Origin: Lachnospiraceae bacterium
Lineage (GTDB): Bacteria; Bacillota; Clostridia; Lachnospirales; Lachnospiraceae
DNA length: 64,000 nt
NCBI GenBank assembly: GCA_910574715.1
Contig: CAJTCH010000014.1
Span: 29,866 to 93,865, forward strand
Direction of reading: 5' to 3'
Below, piece after piece: positions 52,587 to 61,138 of the stretch. The notes under the pieces are model-generated. The model ran no database searches. It saw only the letters and a list, made by a program, of their open reading frames with translations, and had not been told where the DNA came from. Every line of letters starts with the position of its first letter. Position 1 is the first letter of the stretch. The position numbers were made by a program, and so were the translations under genes.

Positions 52587-52617
52587 AACAAAAAAAGATA
52601 ATGGGGAGAAGACACAG

Positions 52618-53637
52618 ATGAAATTAATGAAGACAGAAGATGCAGCAGGACAGATATTATGTCATGATATTACACAGATCATCAAGGGAGTCACCAAGGA
52701 CGCGGTGTTCCGTAAGGGGCACGTGATCCGCGAAGAGGACATTCCGGTTCTCTTAAGCGTAGGCAAGGATCACATCTATATCTGGGAGAATAACGAGAAC
52801 ATGCTCCATGAGAATGAGGCGGCGCAGATTCTATACGATATCTGCAAGAATGACCATATGAGGCCGACCGAGGTCAAGGAGGGCAAGATTGAGCTGGTCG
52901 CAGAGTGCGGCGGTGTCCTCAAGATCGACAGGGAGAAGCTTAACCGGATCAATTCGCTGGGTGAGATGATGATCGCCAGCCGCCACGGGGATTTCCCGGT
53001 GAAAGCGGGAGATAAGATCGCCGGAACGAGGATCATTCCGCTGGTGATCGAGAAGGAGAAGATGGAACGTGCGAAAGAGGCGGGCGGTGATGCTCCGGTC
53101 TTCACGATCCTGCCGTTTCAGAAGAAGAAGGTGGGGATCGTCACCACGGGCAATGAAGTATTTCACGGGAGGATACAGGATACATTTACCCCGGTGATCG
53201 CAGAAAAATTGTCGGAATATGACGCGGAGATTATCGGTCATGAGGTCAGCGACGATAATCACGAGCGTATTACGGCATGTATTCAGAAGCTGATCGGACA
53301 GGGCGCGGATATGGTGATCTGTACCGGAGGTATGAGTGTGGACCCTGACGACAAGACGCCGCTTGCGATCCGTAACTCCGGCGCAGAGGTTGTAACATAC
53401 GGGGCGCCGGTACTGCCGGGGGCGATGTTCCTTCTGGCGTACTATGAGGGGAATATTCCTGTTATGGGACTGCCGGGCTGCGTCATGTATGCGAAGCGGA
53501 CGATCTTCGACCTGGTGCTGCCGAGAGTGATGGCGGGAGAGATATTAGAGAAGAAGGACCTGGATATCCTTGGAGAAGGGGGCTTATGCCTGTCCTGTCC
53601 GGTCTGTACATTCCCCAATTGCGGGTTTGGCAAGTAG
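52618..53637 (+). CDS. Molybdopterin-binding protein (MoeA/MogA-fold) with C-terminal cysteine cluster
   Basis: The protein has 339 aa. Residues 165-300 carry the MoCF-biosynthesis fold, with KVGIVTTGNEVFHGRIQD and DMVICTGGMSVDPDD, which bind molybdopterin. The first 160 residues resemble the MoeA-like domain found in this clostridial group. The tail has C324, C327, C330 and C335 (LCLSCPVCTFPNCGFGK), a set suited to an Fe-S cluster or zinc. It is probably involved in inserting metal into the cofactor for a molybdenum hydroxylase. GGGGAGAAG precedes the ATG. Confidence 0.85.
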   Translation: MKLMKTEDAAGQILCHDITQIIKGVTKDAVFRKGHVIREEDIPVLLSVGKDHIYIWENNENMLHENEAAQILYDICKNDHMRPTEVKEGKIELVAECGGVLKIDREKLNRINSLGEMMIASRHGDFPVKAGDKIAGTRIIPLVIEKEKMERAKEAGGDAPVFTILPFQKKKVGIVTTGNEVFHGRIQDTFTPVIAEKLSEYDAEIIGHEVSDDNHERITACIQKLIGQGADMVICTGGMSVDPDDKTPLAIRNSGAEVVTYGAPVLPGAMFLLAYYEGNIPVMGLPGCVMYAKRTIFDLVLPRVMAGEILEKKDLDILGEGGLCLSCPVCTFPNCGFGK

Positions 53638-53676
53638 GCGCAAAGAGGAGAGAAGAAGAATGAAGGTGGTCATAAT

Positions 53677-54735
53677 ATGATGGAATTTTATAACAGGATA
53701 GAGAATGCGGATCCTAACCGTCAGAATCTTGCACTGACCGTCGTAGAAGGACAGGCGGCGGGGGAGAAGGCGCTGGTCATAGACCGCAGGCTGGCCTGGG
53801 AATCCTCTGATGAAGGATATTTTACAGAGCACAGAGAAGAGATTGAACAGATTCAGGATCACGGCCTGGTATCTGTCGGCGGTCAGAAGGTGTTCTGCGA
53901 ATTGCTGGGAGGAGAGAAGAAGCTGGTGATCTGCGGAGGCGGACATGTGTCTATTCCTATCATTCGGATGGGATTGATGGTAGGGTTCCATGTTACGGTG
54001 CTGGAGGACCGCCCCATGTTTGCAGACAACGCAAGGCGGGCAGGAGCTTCGCAGGTGATCTGCGAATCATTTGCAGAAGGGCTTAAGAAGATAGAAGGAG
54101 ACAGAGATACCTTCTTTGTGATCGTAACGAGAGGGCATCGGTATGATCAGGCGTGTCTGGAGAGTATTGTGAGAAAGCAGCATGCATATATCGGCATGAT
54201 CGGGAGCCGGAGACGTGCGGCGCTGGTGAAGGAGCTTGTGATCGAAGCCGGAGGAGATACGGATGTGGTGAACCGCGTACATTCTCCGATCGGGCTTAAC
54301 ATTGGAGCGGAGACGCCGGAGGAGATCGCGGTCTGCATTATTGCTCAGATCATAGAAGCAAAGAACAGGAAGAAGCTAAGCGGCGGGTATTCCAAAGAGA
54401 TGCTTCGGGCAATCTTAGAGACGCCGCAGGGTGAGGGCAAGGAGAATGCGGATGCTTCGGTGAACGAGGGAAAGATAATGACAACGATCGTAGCCCGCAG
54501 GGGTTCCGCGCCTCGGGCGGTCGGCACGAAGATGCTGGTACTGCCGGACGGAAGATGTGTGGGAACCATAGGCGGCGGCTGCGCAGAGGCGGAGGTCTTG
54601 CGAAAGGCGCTGTGGATGCTTAGGAGTCAGGAACCAAAGACGAAATTATGCCAGGTCAATATGACCGGGAAGGATGCCGAAGAAGAAGGTATGGTCTGCG
54701 GCGGCGTAATCGACGTATTCCTGGAGTCTGTATAG
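53677..54735 (+). CDS. XdhC/CoxI-family molybdoenzyme maturation protein
   Basis: XdhC-type proteins bind the molybdenum cofactor and help sulfurate and insert it into xanthine-dehydrogenase-like enzymes. The protein has 352 aa. Residues 85-235 form the Rossmann domain (KLVICGGGHVSIPIIRMG, MIGSRRRAALVKEL, SPIGLNIGAETPEEIAV). The CoxI domain, normally N-terminal, here follows it (about 262-345: ARRGSAPRAVGTKMLV, GTIGGGCAEAEVL). The N-terminal 80 residues look like a degraded copy of that domain. AAGGTGG precedes the ATG. Confidence 0.85.
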   Translation: MMEFYNRIENADPNRQNLALTVVEGQAAGEKALVIDRRLAWESSDEGYFTEHREEIEQIQDHGLVSVGGQKVFCELLGGEKKLVICGGGHVSIPIIRMGLMVGFHVTVLEDRPMFADNARRAGASQVICESFAEGLKKIEGDRDTFFVIVTRGHRYDQACLESIVRKQHAYIGMIGSRRRAALVKELVIEAGGDTDVVNRVHSPIGLNIGAETPEEIAVCIIAQIIEAKNRKKLSGGYSKEMLRAILETPQGEGKENADASVNEGKIMTTIVARRGSAPRAVGTKMLVLPDGRCVGTIGGGCAEAEVLRKALWMLRSQEPKTKLCQVNMTGKDAEEEGMVCGGVIDVFLESV

Positions 54736-54762
54736 ATAAGAGCGGAGAGGAAAAGGGATGTC

Positions 54763-55740
54763 ATGAGAGATCAGTATCAAAGAGAAATAGATTATCTGAG
54801 AATATCGGTAACGGACCGTTGTAATTTCCGATGCAGGTATTGTATGCCGGCAAAGGGCGTGGAGTTCGTGGAGCACAGCGAGATCATGACTTATGAAGAG
54901 ATCCTGCGGTTCTTAAGGATCGCCGCCGGGACCGGGATACGGAAGGTAAAGGTCACCGGAGGGGAGCCGCTTGTGCGCAAAGGGGGCTGCGGGTTCATCC
55001 GCAAGGTTCGGAATATCCCGGGAATCGAATCCGTCACCCTGACAACGAACGGGGCGTTACTGGAAGAGCATCTTCCTGAACTGGAAGCGGCAGGGATCAC
55101 AGGTATCAATGTTAGCCTGGATACCCTGGATCCTGAGAAATTTCACCAGATTACAAGGTGTGATGATTTCGGCAGGGTGTGGAGCGGGATTCATGCAGCT
55201 GCGCAGACGAAGATTCCGGTCAAGGTCAATTGCATTCCCATGAAGGGCTGCAATGAAGAGGAGCTTGCGAAGATAGCGACGCTTGCGAAGGAATATCCGA
55301 TTACGGTCCGCTTTATTGAGATGATGCCGATCGGGATGGGAACCGGGTATGCAAGGATTCTGCAGGACGAGATCAAGGAACTTCTGGAAGATCGTTTCGG
55401 AACGATGGAATTAGTAGATGAGATCCTTGGAAATGGCCCGGCGGGCTATTACAAGATAGAGGATTTTAAGGGGCGGATCGGATTCATCAGCGCGGTCAGC
55501 CATGAGTTCTGCGAAAGCTGTAACCGTATCCGTCTGACTGCTGACGGGATCTTGAAGCCTTGCCTGAACTTCGAGAGCCGGGTGAATCTCAAAGAAGAGA
55601 TGCGAAGCGGGATGACGGATGAAGAGTTAGAGAGGTTGCTTAAAAATGTGATCTATCATAAGCCCAGATGCCATGCATTTGGAGATGAGACGAAGAAGGA
55701 TATACAGGAGAAACGCCGGATGGCGGGGATAGGAGGATAA
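54763..55740 (+). CDS. moaA: GTP 3',8-cyclase
   Basis: MoaA uses radical SAM chemistry to convert GTP to 3',8-cH2GTP, the first step of molybdopterin synthesis. The protein has 325 aa. The N-terminal cluster is CNFRCRYC (near 23), the C-terminal GTP-binding cluster ligands are in FCESCNRIRLTADG and KPCLNF, and the protein ends in the functional Gly-Gly tail (RRMAGIGG). The stop is 2 bp before the next gene. moaC, which acts next, is not in this window. Confidence 0.96.
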   Translation: MRDQYQREIDYLRISVTDRCNFRCRYCMPAKGVEFVEHSEIMTYEEILRFLRIAAGTGIRKVKVTGGEPLVRKGGCGFIRKVRNIPGIESVTLTTNGALLEEHLPELEAAGITGINVSLDTLDPEKFHQITRCDDFGRVWSGIHAAAQTKIPVKVNCIPMKGCNEEELAKIATLAKEYPITVRFIEMMPIGMGTGYARILQDEIKELLEDRFGTMELVDEILGNGPAGYYKIEDFKGRIGFISAVSHEFCESCNRIRLTADGILKPCLNFESRVNLKEEMRSGMTDEELERLLKNVIYHKPRCHAFGDETKKDIQEKRRMAGIGG

Positions 55741-55742
55741 AG

Positions 55743-56675
55743 ATGGGAGTTGTAAGAGCAGTCTGCACCAGTGAAAGGCGCGGGATTCAGAAGAAGGATG
55801 TGGGGACCGCTGATTTTCAGGTGGGATTCGGAATTAAGGGGGATGCCCACGGCGGTAACTGGCACAGGCAGGTGAGCCTGCTGTCAGCGGAGAAGATAGA
55901 TGCATTTAACCAGAAGGGAGCGGGGGTGAAACCCGGAGCCTTTGGGGAGAATCTGGTGGTGGAAGGATATGATTTCAGGAATCTTCCGGTAGGAACGAGA
56001 TTCCAGTGCAATGATGTGATCCTGGAGATGACGCAGATCGGGAAGGAATGCCATACGCATTGCCAGATCTATCAGAAGATGGGAGAATGCATCATGCCGA
56101 CCCAGGGAGTATTCGCCCAGGTGATCCGCGGCGGAAGCATTTCCGTAGGGGACGAGATGCGGATGCTTGAAGATAAGGATACGCGGTATACAGCGGCGGT
56201 AGTGACCATGAGCGATAAGGGCGCCAAGGGAGAGAGGGAGGATACGAGCGGGCCTCTGATCTGTAAGATGCTTGAAAAGGCGGGATACCGGGTCGCGGAG
56301 AAGCTGCTCATCCCGGATGATCAGGCGAGGATAGAGAGGGAACTGACCCGGCTGTCCGACGGCAGGCAGGTGAACCTGATCCTTACGACGGGAGGAACCG
56401 GGTTCTCCGAGCGTGACCGGACACCGGAGGCTACCATGGCAGTCGCCACGAGAAATGCGCCGGGTATTGCGGACGCGATCCGTATGCATTCATTGTCGAT
56501 AACCGGAAGGGCTATGCTTGGAAGGGGCGCATCCGTGATCAGGAACAAGACCGTGATCGTGAATCTGCCGGGGAGCAGGAAGGCAGTTCAGGAGAGCCTG
56601 GAATACATATTGCCGCATCTGGAGCATGGAATCCAGATATTGATGGGAGATACCTCGGACTGTGGGAGGAGATAG
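55743..56675 (+). CDS. MOSC domain fused to MogA/MoaB-type molybdopterin adenylyltransferase
   Basis: The protein has 310 aa. Residues 1-145 are a MOSC domain (GIKGDAHGGNWHRQVSLLS, FGENLVVEGYDF, and a Cys in ECHTHCQIYQKMG), a fold linked with sulfur and cofactor handling in molybdoenzyme maturation. Residues 150-308 are MogA/MoaB-like (AAVVTMSDKGAKGEREDTSG, LILTTGGTGFSERDRTPEA, VNLPGSRKAVQESL), which adenylates molybdopterin before metal insertion. Fusions of this pair are known in Clostridia. AGGAGGATAAAG precedes the ATG. Confidence 0.9.
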   Translation: MGVVRAVCTSERRGIQKKDVGTADFQVGFGIKGDAHGGNWHRQVSLLSAEKIDAFNQKGAGVKPGAFGENLVVEGYDFRNLPVGTRFQCNDVILEMTQIGKECHTHCQIYQKMGECIMPTQGVFAQVIRGGSISVGDEMRMLEDKDTRYTAAVVTMSDKGAKGEREDTSGPLICKMLEKAGYRVAEKLLIPDDQARIERELTRLSDGRQVNLILTTGGTGFSERDRTPEATMAVATRNAPGIADAIRMHSLSITGRAMLGRGASVIRNKTVIVNLPGSRKAVQESLEYILPHLEHGIQILMGDTSDCGRR

Positions 56676-56690
56676 AGAAAATATGATTTG

Positions 56691-56718
56691 AAAAGTTTGC
56701 TTGCAGCAGACTTTTTCA
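56691..56718 (+). terminator. Terminator-like hairpin between the MOSC-MogA gene and modA
   Basis: AAAAGTTTGC (56691-56700) and GCAGACTTTT (56706-56715) pair with one G-T around a five-base loop, with further T and C after. It could end or attenuate transcription before modA. Confidence 0.55.
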
Positions 56719-56726
56719 ATGGACAG

Positions 56727-56750
56727 CGATTACTTTGAAAAAAGTAATCG
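56727..56750. promoter_or_regulatory. Candidate ModE operator, site B, in the modA leader
   Basis: CGATTACTTT, GAAA, AAAGTAATCG is a perfect 10-bp inverted repeat lying directly before the modA SD (AAAGGAGG). It matches site A at 52563-52586. As RNA, it would also form a hairpin touching the SD, so control of translation is possible as well. Confidence 0.55.
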
Positions 56751-56766
56751 AAAAAGGAGGATACGG

Positions 56767-57675
56767 ATGTTTAAGAGAGCGGTAAGCGATTTATTGATTG
56801 GAATCCTGATGGGAGTTATGCTGACGGGATGCGGCAGTTTGTCCAAGGATCAGGCGTCGAAGGAACCGTCCGCGAAAGGCGGCGCAGAACCGCAAGAGAG
56901 ATCAGAAGGCGGCGACGCGGAAGAGACGGAGATCCAGGTATTCATTGCAGCCAGCCTGAATGCGGTTATGACAGAGTTGGCGGAGAAATACAATGAAGAG
57001 CACCCGGAGGTGAAGATCACGTATAATGCGGACAGTTCCGGTACGCTGCTTACTCAGATCCAGGAAGGGTATGAGTGCGATATTTTCTTCTCAGCGGCGT
57101 CGAAGCAGATGGACCAGTTAGAGGCGGCCGGGCTTATGGAGGAAGGGACGAGGGCCGATGTGCTCAACAATCAGGTGGTGGTCGTGACCTTAAAGGACAG
57201 CGGGACGAAGGTGACCGGGCTTGAAGACATAAACCGGGCAGAGAGCTTCGCGCTGGCAGGAGGAAGCGTTCCGGCCGGGAAGTATACCAGACAGGCGTTG
57301 GTGAATCTGGGAGTGTTAGAGGAAGCTGAGGATGTGTCTGCGATTACTGCAGAGCAGGTTTCGGATGCGCTGGGCGGCATGGAGATCAGCGAACAGGACA
57401 ATGTGAGCAAGGTATTGTCTGCGGTGGCGGAAGCCTCCTGCGAGGTCGGGACCGTTTATTATTCTGATATCTACGGATATGAGGATCAGCTTAAGATTCT
57501 GGAGACGGTAAGTTATGATCTGACAGGGAATGTGATCTATCCCGCTGCCCGGGTGGTGAATGATGAGGCGGACGCTGCGCAGAAGGCAGCGGCGGATGAT
57601 TTCATGAAGTTTATCCTGTCGGATGAGGCGAAGGATGTATTTGATTCTTATTATTTTGATACAGACGTAGAATAG
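56767..57675 (+). CDS. modA: Molybdate ABC transporter substrate-binding lipoprotein
   Basis: ModA binds molybdate or tungstate outside the membrane. The protein has 302 aa. The lipoprotein signal ends in LTGC near residue 21, followed by a Lys/Glu/Ser linker. The ligand site is formed by VFIAASLNAVMTELAEKYN and YNADSSGTLLTQIQEG, with the Ser pairs used to hold the oxyanion. ATG 56767 with AAAGGAGG is clear. It leads the modABC unit. Confidence 0.93.
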   Translation: MFKRAVSDLLIGILMGVMLTGCGSLSKDQASKEPSAKGGAEPQERSEGGDAEETEIQVFIAASLNAVMTELAEKYNEEHPEVKITYNADSSGTLLTQIQEGYECDIFFSAASKQMDQLEAAGLMEEGTRADVLNNQVVVVTLKDSGTKVTGLEDINRAESFALAGGSVPAGKYTRQALVNLGVLEEAEDVSAITAEQVSDALGGMEISEQDNVSKVLSAVAEASCEVGTVYYSDIYGYEDQLKILETVSYDLTGNVIYPAARVVNDEADAAQKAAADDFMKFILSDEAKDVFDSYYFDTDVE

Positions 57676-57720
57676 TGCCGTATATTATGTCTGATGTACC
57701 GCTGCCTGCGGCGGGGGTTT

Positions 57721-57777
57721 GAATGCAGCAGGAGCAATTGAATGCGGCAGGAGTAATTGAATGTGATGGGAGTAATG
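57721..57777 (+). repeat. Three tandem 19-bp repeats at the modB start
   Basis: Units at 57721-57739, 57740-57758 and 57759-57777 each contain an ATG and a GGAG at proper spacing for the next ATG. The units are near-identical in the first two and diverged in the third. Since 57 is a multiple of three, the first ATG (57723) is in frame with modB's ATG at 57780. Confidence 0.8.
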
Positions 57778-57779
57778 AT

Positions 57780-58484
57780 ATGGAAGCAATATTGGAAATT
57801 ATGAATGATCTGGACTGGAGTCCGCTGTGGATCTCCTTGAAAACAGGAGCGGCGGCGACTTTTATATCTTTCTTTCTCGGAATCTATGCCGCAAGAAAAA
57901 CAGTCAAAATGGCGCCGGGGAAGAAGGCGGTCATAGACGGGATCCTGACGCTTCCCATGGTTCTTCCGCCGACGGTTGCAGGATTCTTCCTCTTGCTTTT
58001 ATTCAGCAGGAGAAGACCTCTTGGAATCTTGCTTTATGAGAATTTTGATATCAAGGTAGTGCAGACCTGGCTTGGATGCGTGATCGCGGCGACGGTGATC
58101 GCATTTCCTCTGATGTACCGCAATGCCAGGGCGGCGTTTGAACAGATCGACGTGAATCTTGTCTATGCGGGGAGGACGCTTGGAATGTCCGAGATGCGGA
58201 TCTTCTGGACGGTGGTGATTCCAAGTGCGGGGCCTGGGATCGCATCCGGCACGATCCTGACATTTGCAAGAGCCCTTGGAGAATATGGGGCGACTTCTAT
58301 GCTGGCGGGAAATATCCCGGGGAAGACGGGAACGATATCACAGAAGATCGCCATGGTGATTCAGGACGGTGATTACGCGACGGCGGGAATCTGGGTCGCG
58401 GCTGTGATACTCATTGCGCTTGCGGTGATTATCCTGATGAACCTGATCTTAGGAAAAAGGATGAAGACGGTGAAGCGGTGGTAG
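57780..58484 (+). CDS. modB: Molybdate ABC transporter permease
   Basis: ModB forms the membrane channel of the molybdate importer. The protein has 234 aa from the chosen start, with five to six membrane helices. The permease motif ARTLG-like AGRTLGMSEMRIFWTVVIP lies near residue 135, and ARALGEYGATSMLAGNIPG is the typical ModB loop. The frame extends 57 bp upstream through the 19-bp repeats to another ATG at 57723, so an N-terminus longer by 19 residues is possible. It follows modA by 104 bp. Confidence 0.9.
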   Translation: MEAILEIMNDLDWSPLWISLKTGAAATFISFFLGIYAARKTVKMAPGKKAVIDGILTLPMVLPPTVAGFFLLLLFSRRRPLGILLYENFDIKVVQTWLGCVIAATVIAFPLMYRNARAAFEQIDVNLVYAGRTLGMSEMRIFWTVVIPSAGPGIASGTILTFARALGEYGATSMLAGNIPGKTGTISQKIAMVIQDGDYATAGIWVAAVILIALAVIILMNLILGKRMKTVKRW

Positions 58485-58523
58485 ACAATGCAGCGCAGTA
58501 ATGACGAAAGAAAGGGAAATCAG

Positions 58524-59618
58524 ATGGGGGTTGCGGTTCGTATTAAGAAAAAATTAGGTGATTTCTGTCTGGATGTTGAATTTCAGAGCGAGTCTTCACG
58601 CATCGGTATCCTTGGCGCATCCGGCTGCGGGAAGAGCATGACGCTAAAGAGCATCGCAGGGATCGAGACGCCGGACCAGGGAGAGATCACGGTGAATGGG
58701 CATACCTTCTATCATTCAGATGAAAAGATAAATGTGAAGCCGCAGAAGCGTAAGGTGGGCTATCTCTTTCAGAATTACGCATTATTCCCGACCATGACGG
58801 TGGCGAAGAATATTGAGGCCGGGTTAAAAGGATCGAAACAGGAGAAGAAAAAGAGAGTGGATGAGATGATCCGAACCTTCCAACTAGAGGGGTTAAAGGA
58901 CCGCCTGCCGGGAGAACTGTCCGGAGGGCAGCAGCAGCGGGCGGCGCTCGCACGGATCATGGCCTATGAACCGGATGTGATCTTATTAGACGAGCCGTTT
59001 TCCGCGATGGATATGTTTCTTAAGGACCGGCTGCAGCAGGAATTGATCGAAATGCTCTCGGATTATCGCGGAATTGTGATCCTGGTGTCCCACAACAGAG
59101 ATGAGATCTATCGGTTCAGTGAAGAATTGATCATCATGGACAGAGGCGCGGTGGTCACATCTGGGAAGACGAAAGAGATCTTCGCTAATCCCGGCAAGAG
59201 GGAGGCGGCGCGCCTTACCGGATGTAAGAATATATCGAGGATCCAGCGGCTTGATGCCCACAGGATGAAGGCGCTTGATTGGGGCGCAAAGCTTACGCTT
59301 CAAAGAGAGATACCGGAGGGGACCGCTTATGTCGGATTCCGTGCGCATGAATTTATCCCTGTCTGGGGAGAACGGCGGGAGAACTGTATCAGGGTGCGGC
59401 TTGCGGGACAGGCGGAGCTGCCTTTTGAGAAGAATTTTTATCTGTTCCCGGAGACAGGGCAGACGGATCCATGCGGCGAAGAAGGGGACGGGGAAGAACG
59501 GCAGGATATGCAGAATTTGTGCTGGTTTCTTCAGAAGGATAAGTGGCGGATGCTGGAAGATAAGGGGATGCCGGATTACCTGCAGTTTCGGGAGGAGCAG
59601 TTGTTGCTGCTGTCTTAG
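58524..59618 (+). CDS. modC: Molybdate ABC transporter ATP-binding protein
   Basis: ModC powers molybdate import. The protein has 364 aa. Walker A is GASGCGKSMTLKS (near 36), the Q loop GYLFQNYALFP, the signature LSGGQQQRAALAR (near 129) and Walker B DVILLDEPFSAMD. A C-terminal regulatory domain (about 235-360) takes the place of the TOBE/MOP domain and has an unusual acidic insert (CGEEGDGEERQD). ATG 58524 with AAAGGGA is preferred over 58488. It ends the molybdenum cluster. Confidence 0.92.
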   Translation: MGVAVRIKKKLGDFCLDVEFQSESSRIGILGASGCGKSMTLKSIAGIETPDQGEITVNGHTFYHSDEKINVKPQKRKVGYLFQNYALFPTMTVAKNIEAGLKGSKQEKKKRVDEMIRTFQLEGLKDRLPGELSGGQQQRAALARIMAYEPDVILLDEPFSAMDMFLKDRLQQELIEMLSDYRGIVILVSHNRDEIYRFSEELIIMDRGAVVTSGKTKEIFANPGKREAARLTGCKNISRIQRLDAHRMKALDWGAKLTLQREIPEGTAYVGFRAHEFIPVWGERRENCIRVRLAGQAELPFEKNFYLFPETGQTDPCGEEGDGEERQDMQNLCWFLQKDKWRMLEDKGMPDYLQFREEQLLLLS

Positions 59619-59786
59619 GTATTCCTATGCCGATAGTTTAAGCTGTTACCATTTTGCTAATCATTTAACAAAATTTACTGTGTCATTTTGGGGTATAATG
59701 TTGTAAAATAATATTGGAAATGGTAAATTATTAATACTACGATCAAAGATCCGCTGCAAGCGGGAATAAAACGAGGAGGGATGTAT

Positions 59787-60236
59787 ATGGAAAAGACAAT
59801 GTGTGTAGCAAAAGCGTTGTATGATATGTATTATATGCAATTTGGTGTATATATGGATGAAATGAAAATGCATAAGCTTATGTATTTTTCACAGAGAGAA
59901 TCCCTCATGTGCTATAATCAGCCTTTATTTGACGGCACTTTTTATGGTTGGAAGTATGGCCCTGTATTGAAAGAAGTCAGAAGAGAGTATAAGTTTGAGA
60001 CATTCTTTGTATCGGCTGTGGAAGGGGTAAGTGAAACTACTCAGAAGTTGCTGAAAAGAGTGCTTGACAGATATGGATCGCTTTCTTCTTGGAAATTGAG
60101 TAGCTTGTCGCATGAGGAATTTTCATGGAAAAAGGCAAGGGCAGGTCTTGCATCGGGTGAAGATGGGGATGTCGCACTTTCTCTGGATGCAATGAAGGTG
60201 GATGCAACGAAAGAACTTGTTGCAAGAGAGCGTTAA
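59787..60236 (+). CDS. Panacea-domain (SocA/DUF4065) antitoxin
   Basis: The protein has 149 aa. The N-terminal half (VAKALYDMYYMQFGVYMDEM, LMYFSQRESLMCYNQPLF, FYGWKYGPVLKEVRREYK) is the Panacea/SocA domain, which acts as the antitoxin for many unrelated toxins. A short helical C-terminal segment follows, presumably toxin-specific. GAGGAGG lies seven bases before ATG 59787. A TATAAT at 59694-59699 could be the promoter. The next gene starts 12 bp later and is probably the toxin. Composition is AT-rich compared with the Mo cluster. Confidence 0.82.
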   Translation: MEKTMCVAKALYDMYYMQFGVYMDEMKMHKLMYFSQRESLMCYNQPLFDGTFYGWKYGPVLKEVRREYKFETFFVSAVEGVSETTQKLLKRVLDRYGSLSSWKLSSLSHEEFSWKKARAGLASGEDGDVALSLDAMKVDATKELVARER

Positions 60237-60248
60237 CATAGAGATGAG

Positions 60249-61106
60249 GTGAGTATTATTAACACGGCGGAAAAGCGGAATTACTTTCGAGAATTCAAAT
60301 GTGAAGTACTAACATCTACTCCCTATAACAAAGAGTTGGTTAAAAGCTTTATATCGAAAAAAGCCAGGAATCAACTTGAATTATATATTACAAGCGAAGA
60401 CAAGGCATGGGCTGAGGATACTGAAGGTGAAACAAGAGTTTACTTGATTAAAGATAAATCCGGCAGAATTGCCTTGTTTTTTTCTATTAAATGCGGTTTG
60501 CTGATCGGTGAAAATCCTAAATATAGATTGACAGAGGATGAAAGACAGTTTGTTGATATATTGATTGAAGCCAAAAAAGAGGGGAATGAGAAAGCAAGAG
60601 AGAATTACTATGATGCAGGTCTGTCCTTATATGGTGAAAGAGTAGACGTTCTGTTTGAGATAGCGGATAAAAGAGTGGAATCAAAGATGGAAGCCAAGGC
60701 TACAGGACAAGTTGAAAATTGGAAGGTAGAAAAGTGTGTATCGGCAATCGAACTGAGACATTTTTGTAAAAATGAAAGCTATCAGATACCTGAGAAAGTG
60801 GGAATACCTTTAGGGTTTGGGTTGTTTTGGGAACAAATAGTACCTACAATATTAGATATAACGAAGCGTGTAGGATGCAAATACATATATTTGTTTGCGG
60901 CAGACAGAACGGAAGAATTTGAAGTGTCAGATATGAAAAAACTGGTAAGATATTATAAAAATGCATTCAAGTTTTATGAATGTGATGAAGATGATCTGAT
61001 AATTGTAAAACCAGAATATGATGAATATTGTTATGGATTAATACAAGAGGTAAGTAAACTTGAAAAAAATAGGGACGCTGTATGGCATGAGTTCTCAGAT
61101 GTATAA
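60249..61106 (+). CDS. Putative toxin partner of the Panacea antitoxin, GNAT-like C-terminus
   Basis: The protein has 285 aa. The C-terminal part (VGIPLGFGLFWEQIVPTILD, KYIYLFAADRTEE, YYKNAFKFYECDED) has the strand-helix pattern of a GNAT acyltransferase, ending in a Cys/Tyr-containing helix; the acetyl-CoA loop is not obvious. The first 160 residues are unlike anything I recognise. Its position directly after the antitoxin is the main reason for calling it a toxin. The start is unclear: GTG at 60249 has little SD before it, whereas GAGGTGAG would suit an ATT codon just downstream. Confidence 0.55.
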   Translation: MSIINTAEKRNYFREFKCEVLTSTPYNKELVKSFISKKARNQLELYITSEDKAWAEDTEGETRVYLIKDKSGRIALFFSIKCGLLIGENPKYRLTEDERQFVDILIEAKKEGNEKARENYYDAGLSLYGERVDVLFEIADKRVESKMEAKATGQVENWKVEKCVSAIELRHFCKNESYQIPEKVGIPLGFGLFWEQIVPTILDITKRVGCKYIYLFAADRTEEFEVSDMKKLVRYYKNAFKFYECDEDDLIIVKPEYDEYCYGLIQEVSKLEKNRDAVWHEFSDV

Positions 61107-61138
61107 GAAGTTATTATAGGATATTTCATTTATTGATT

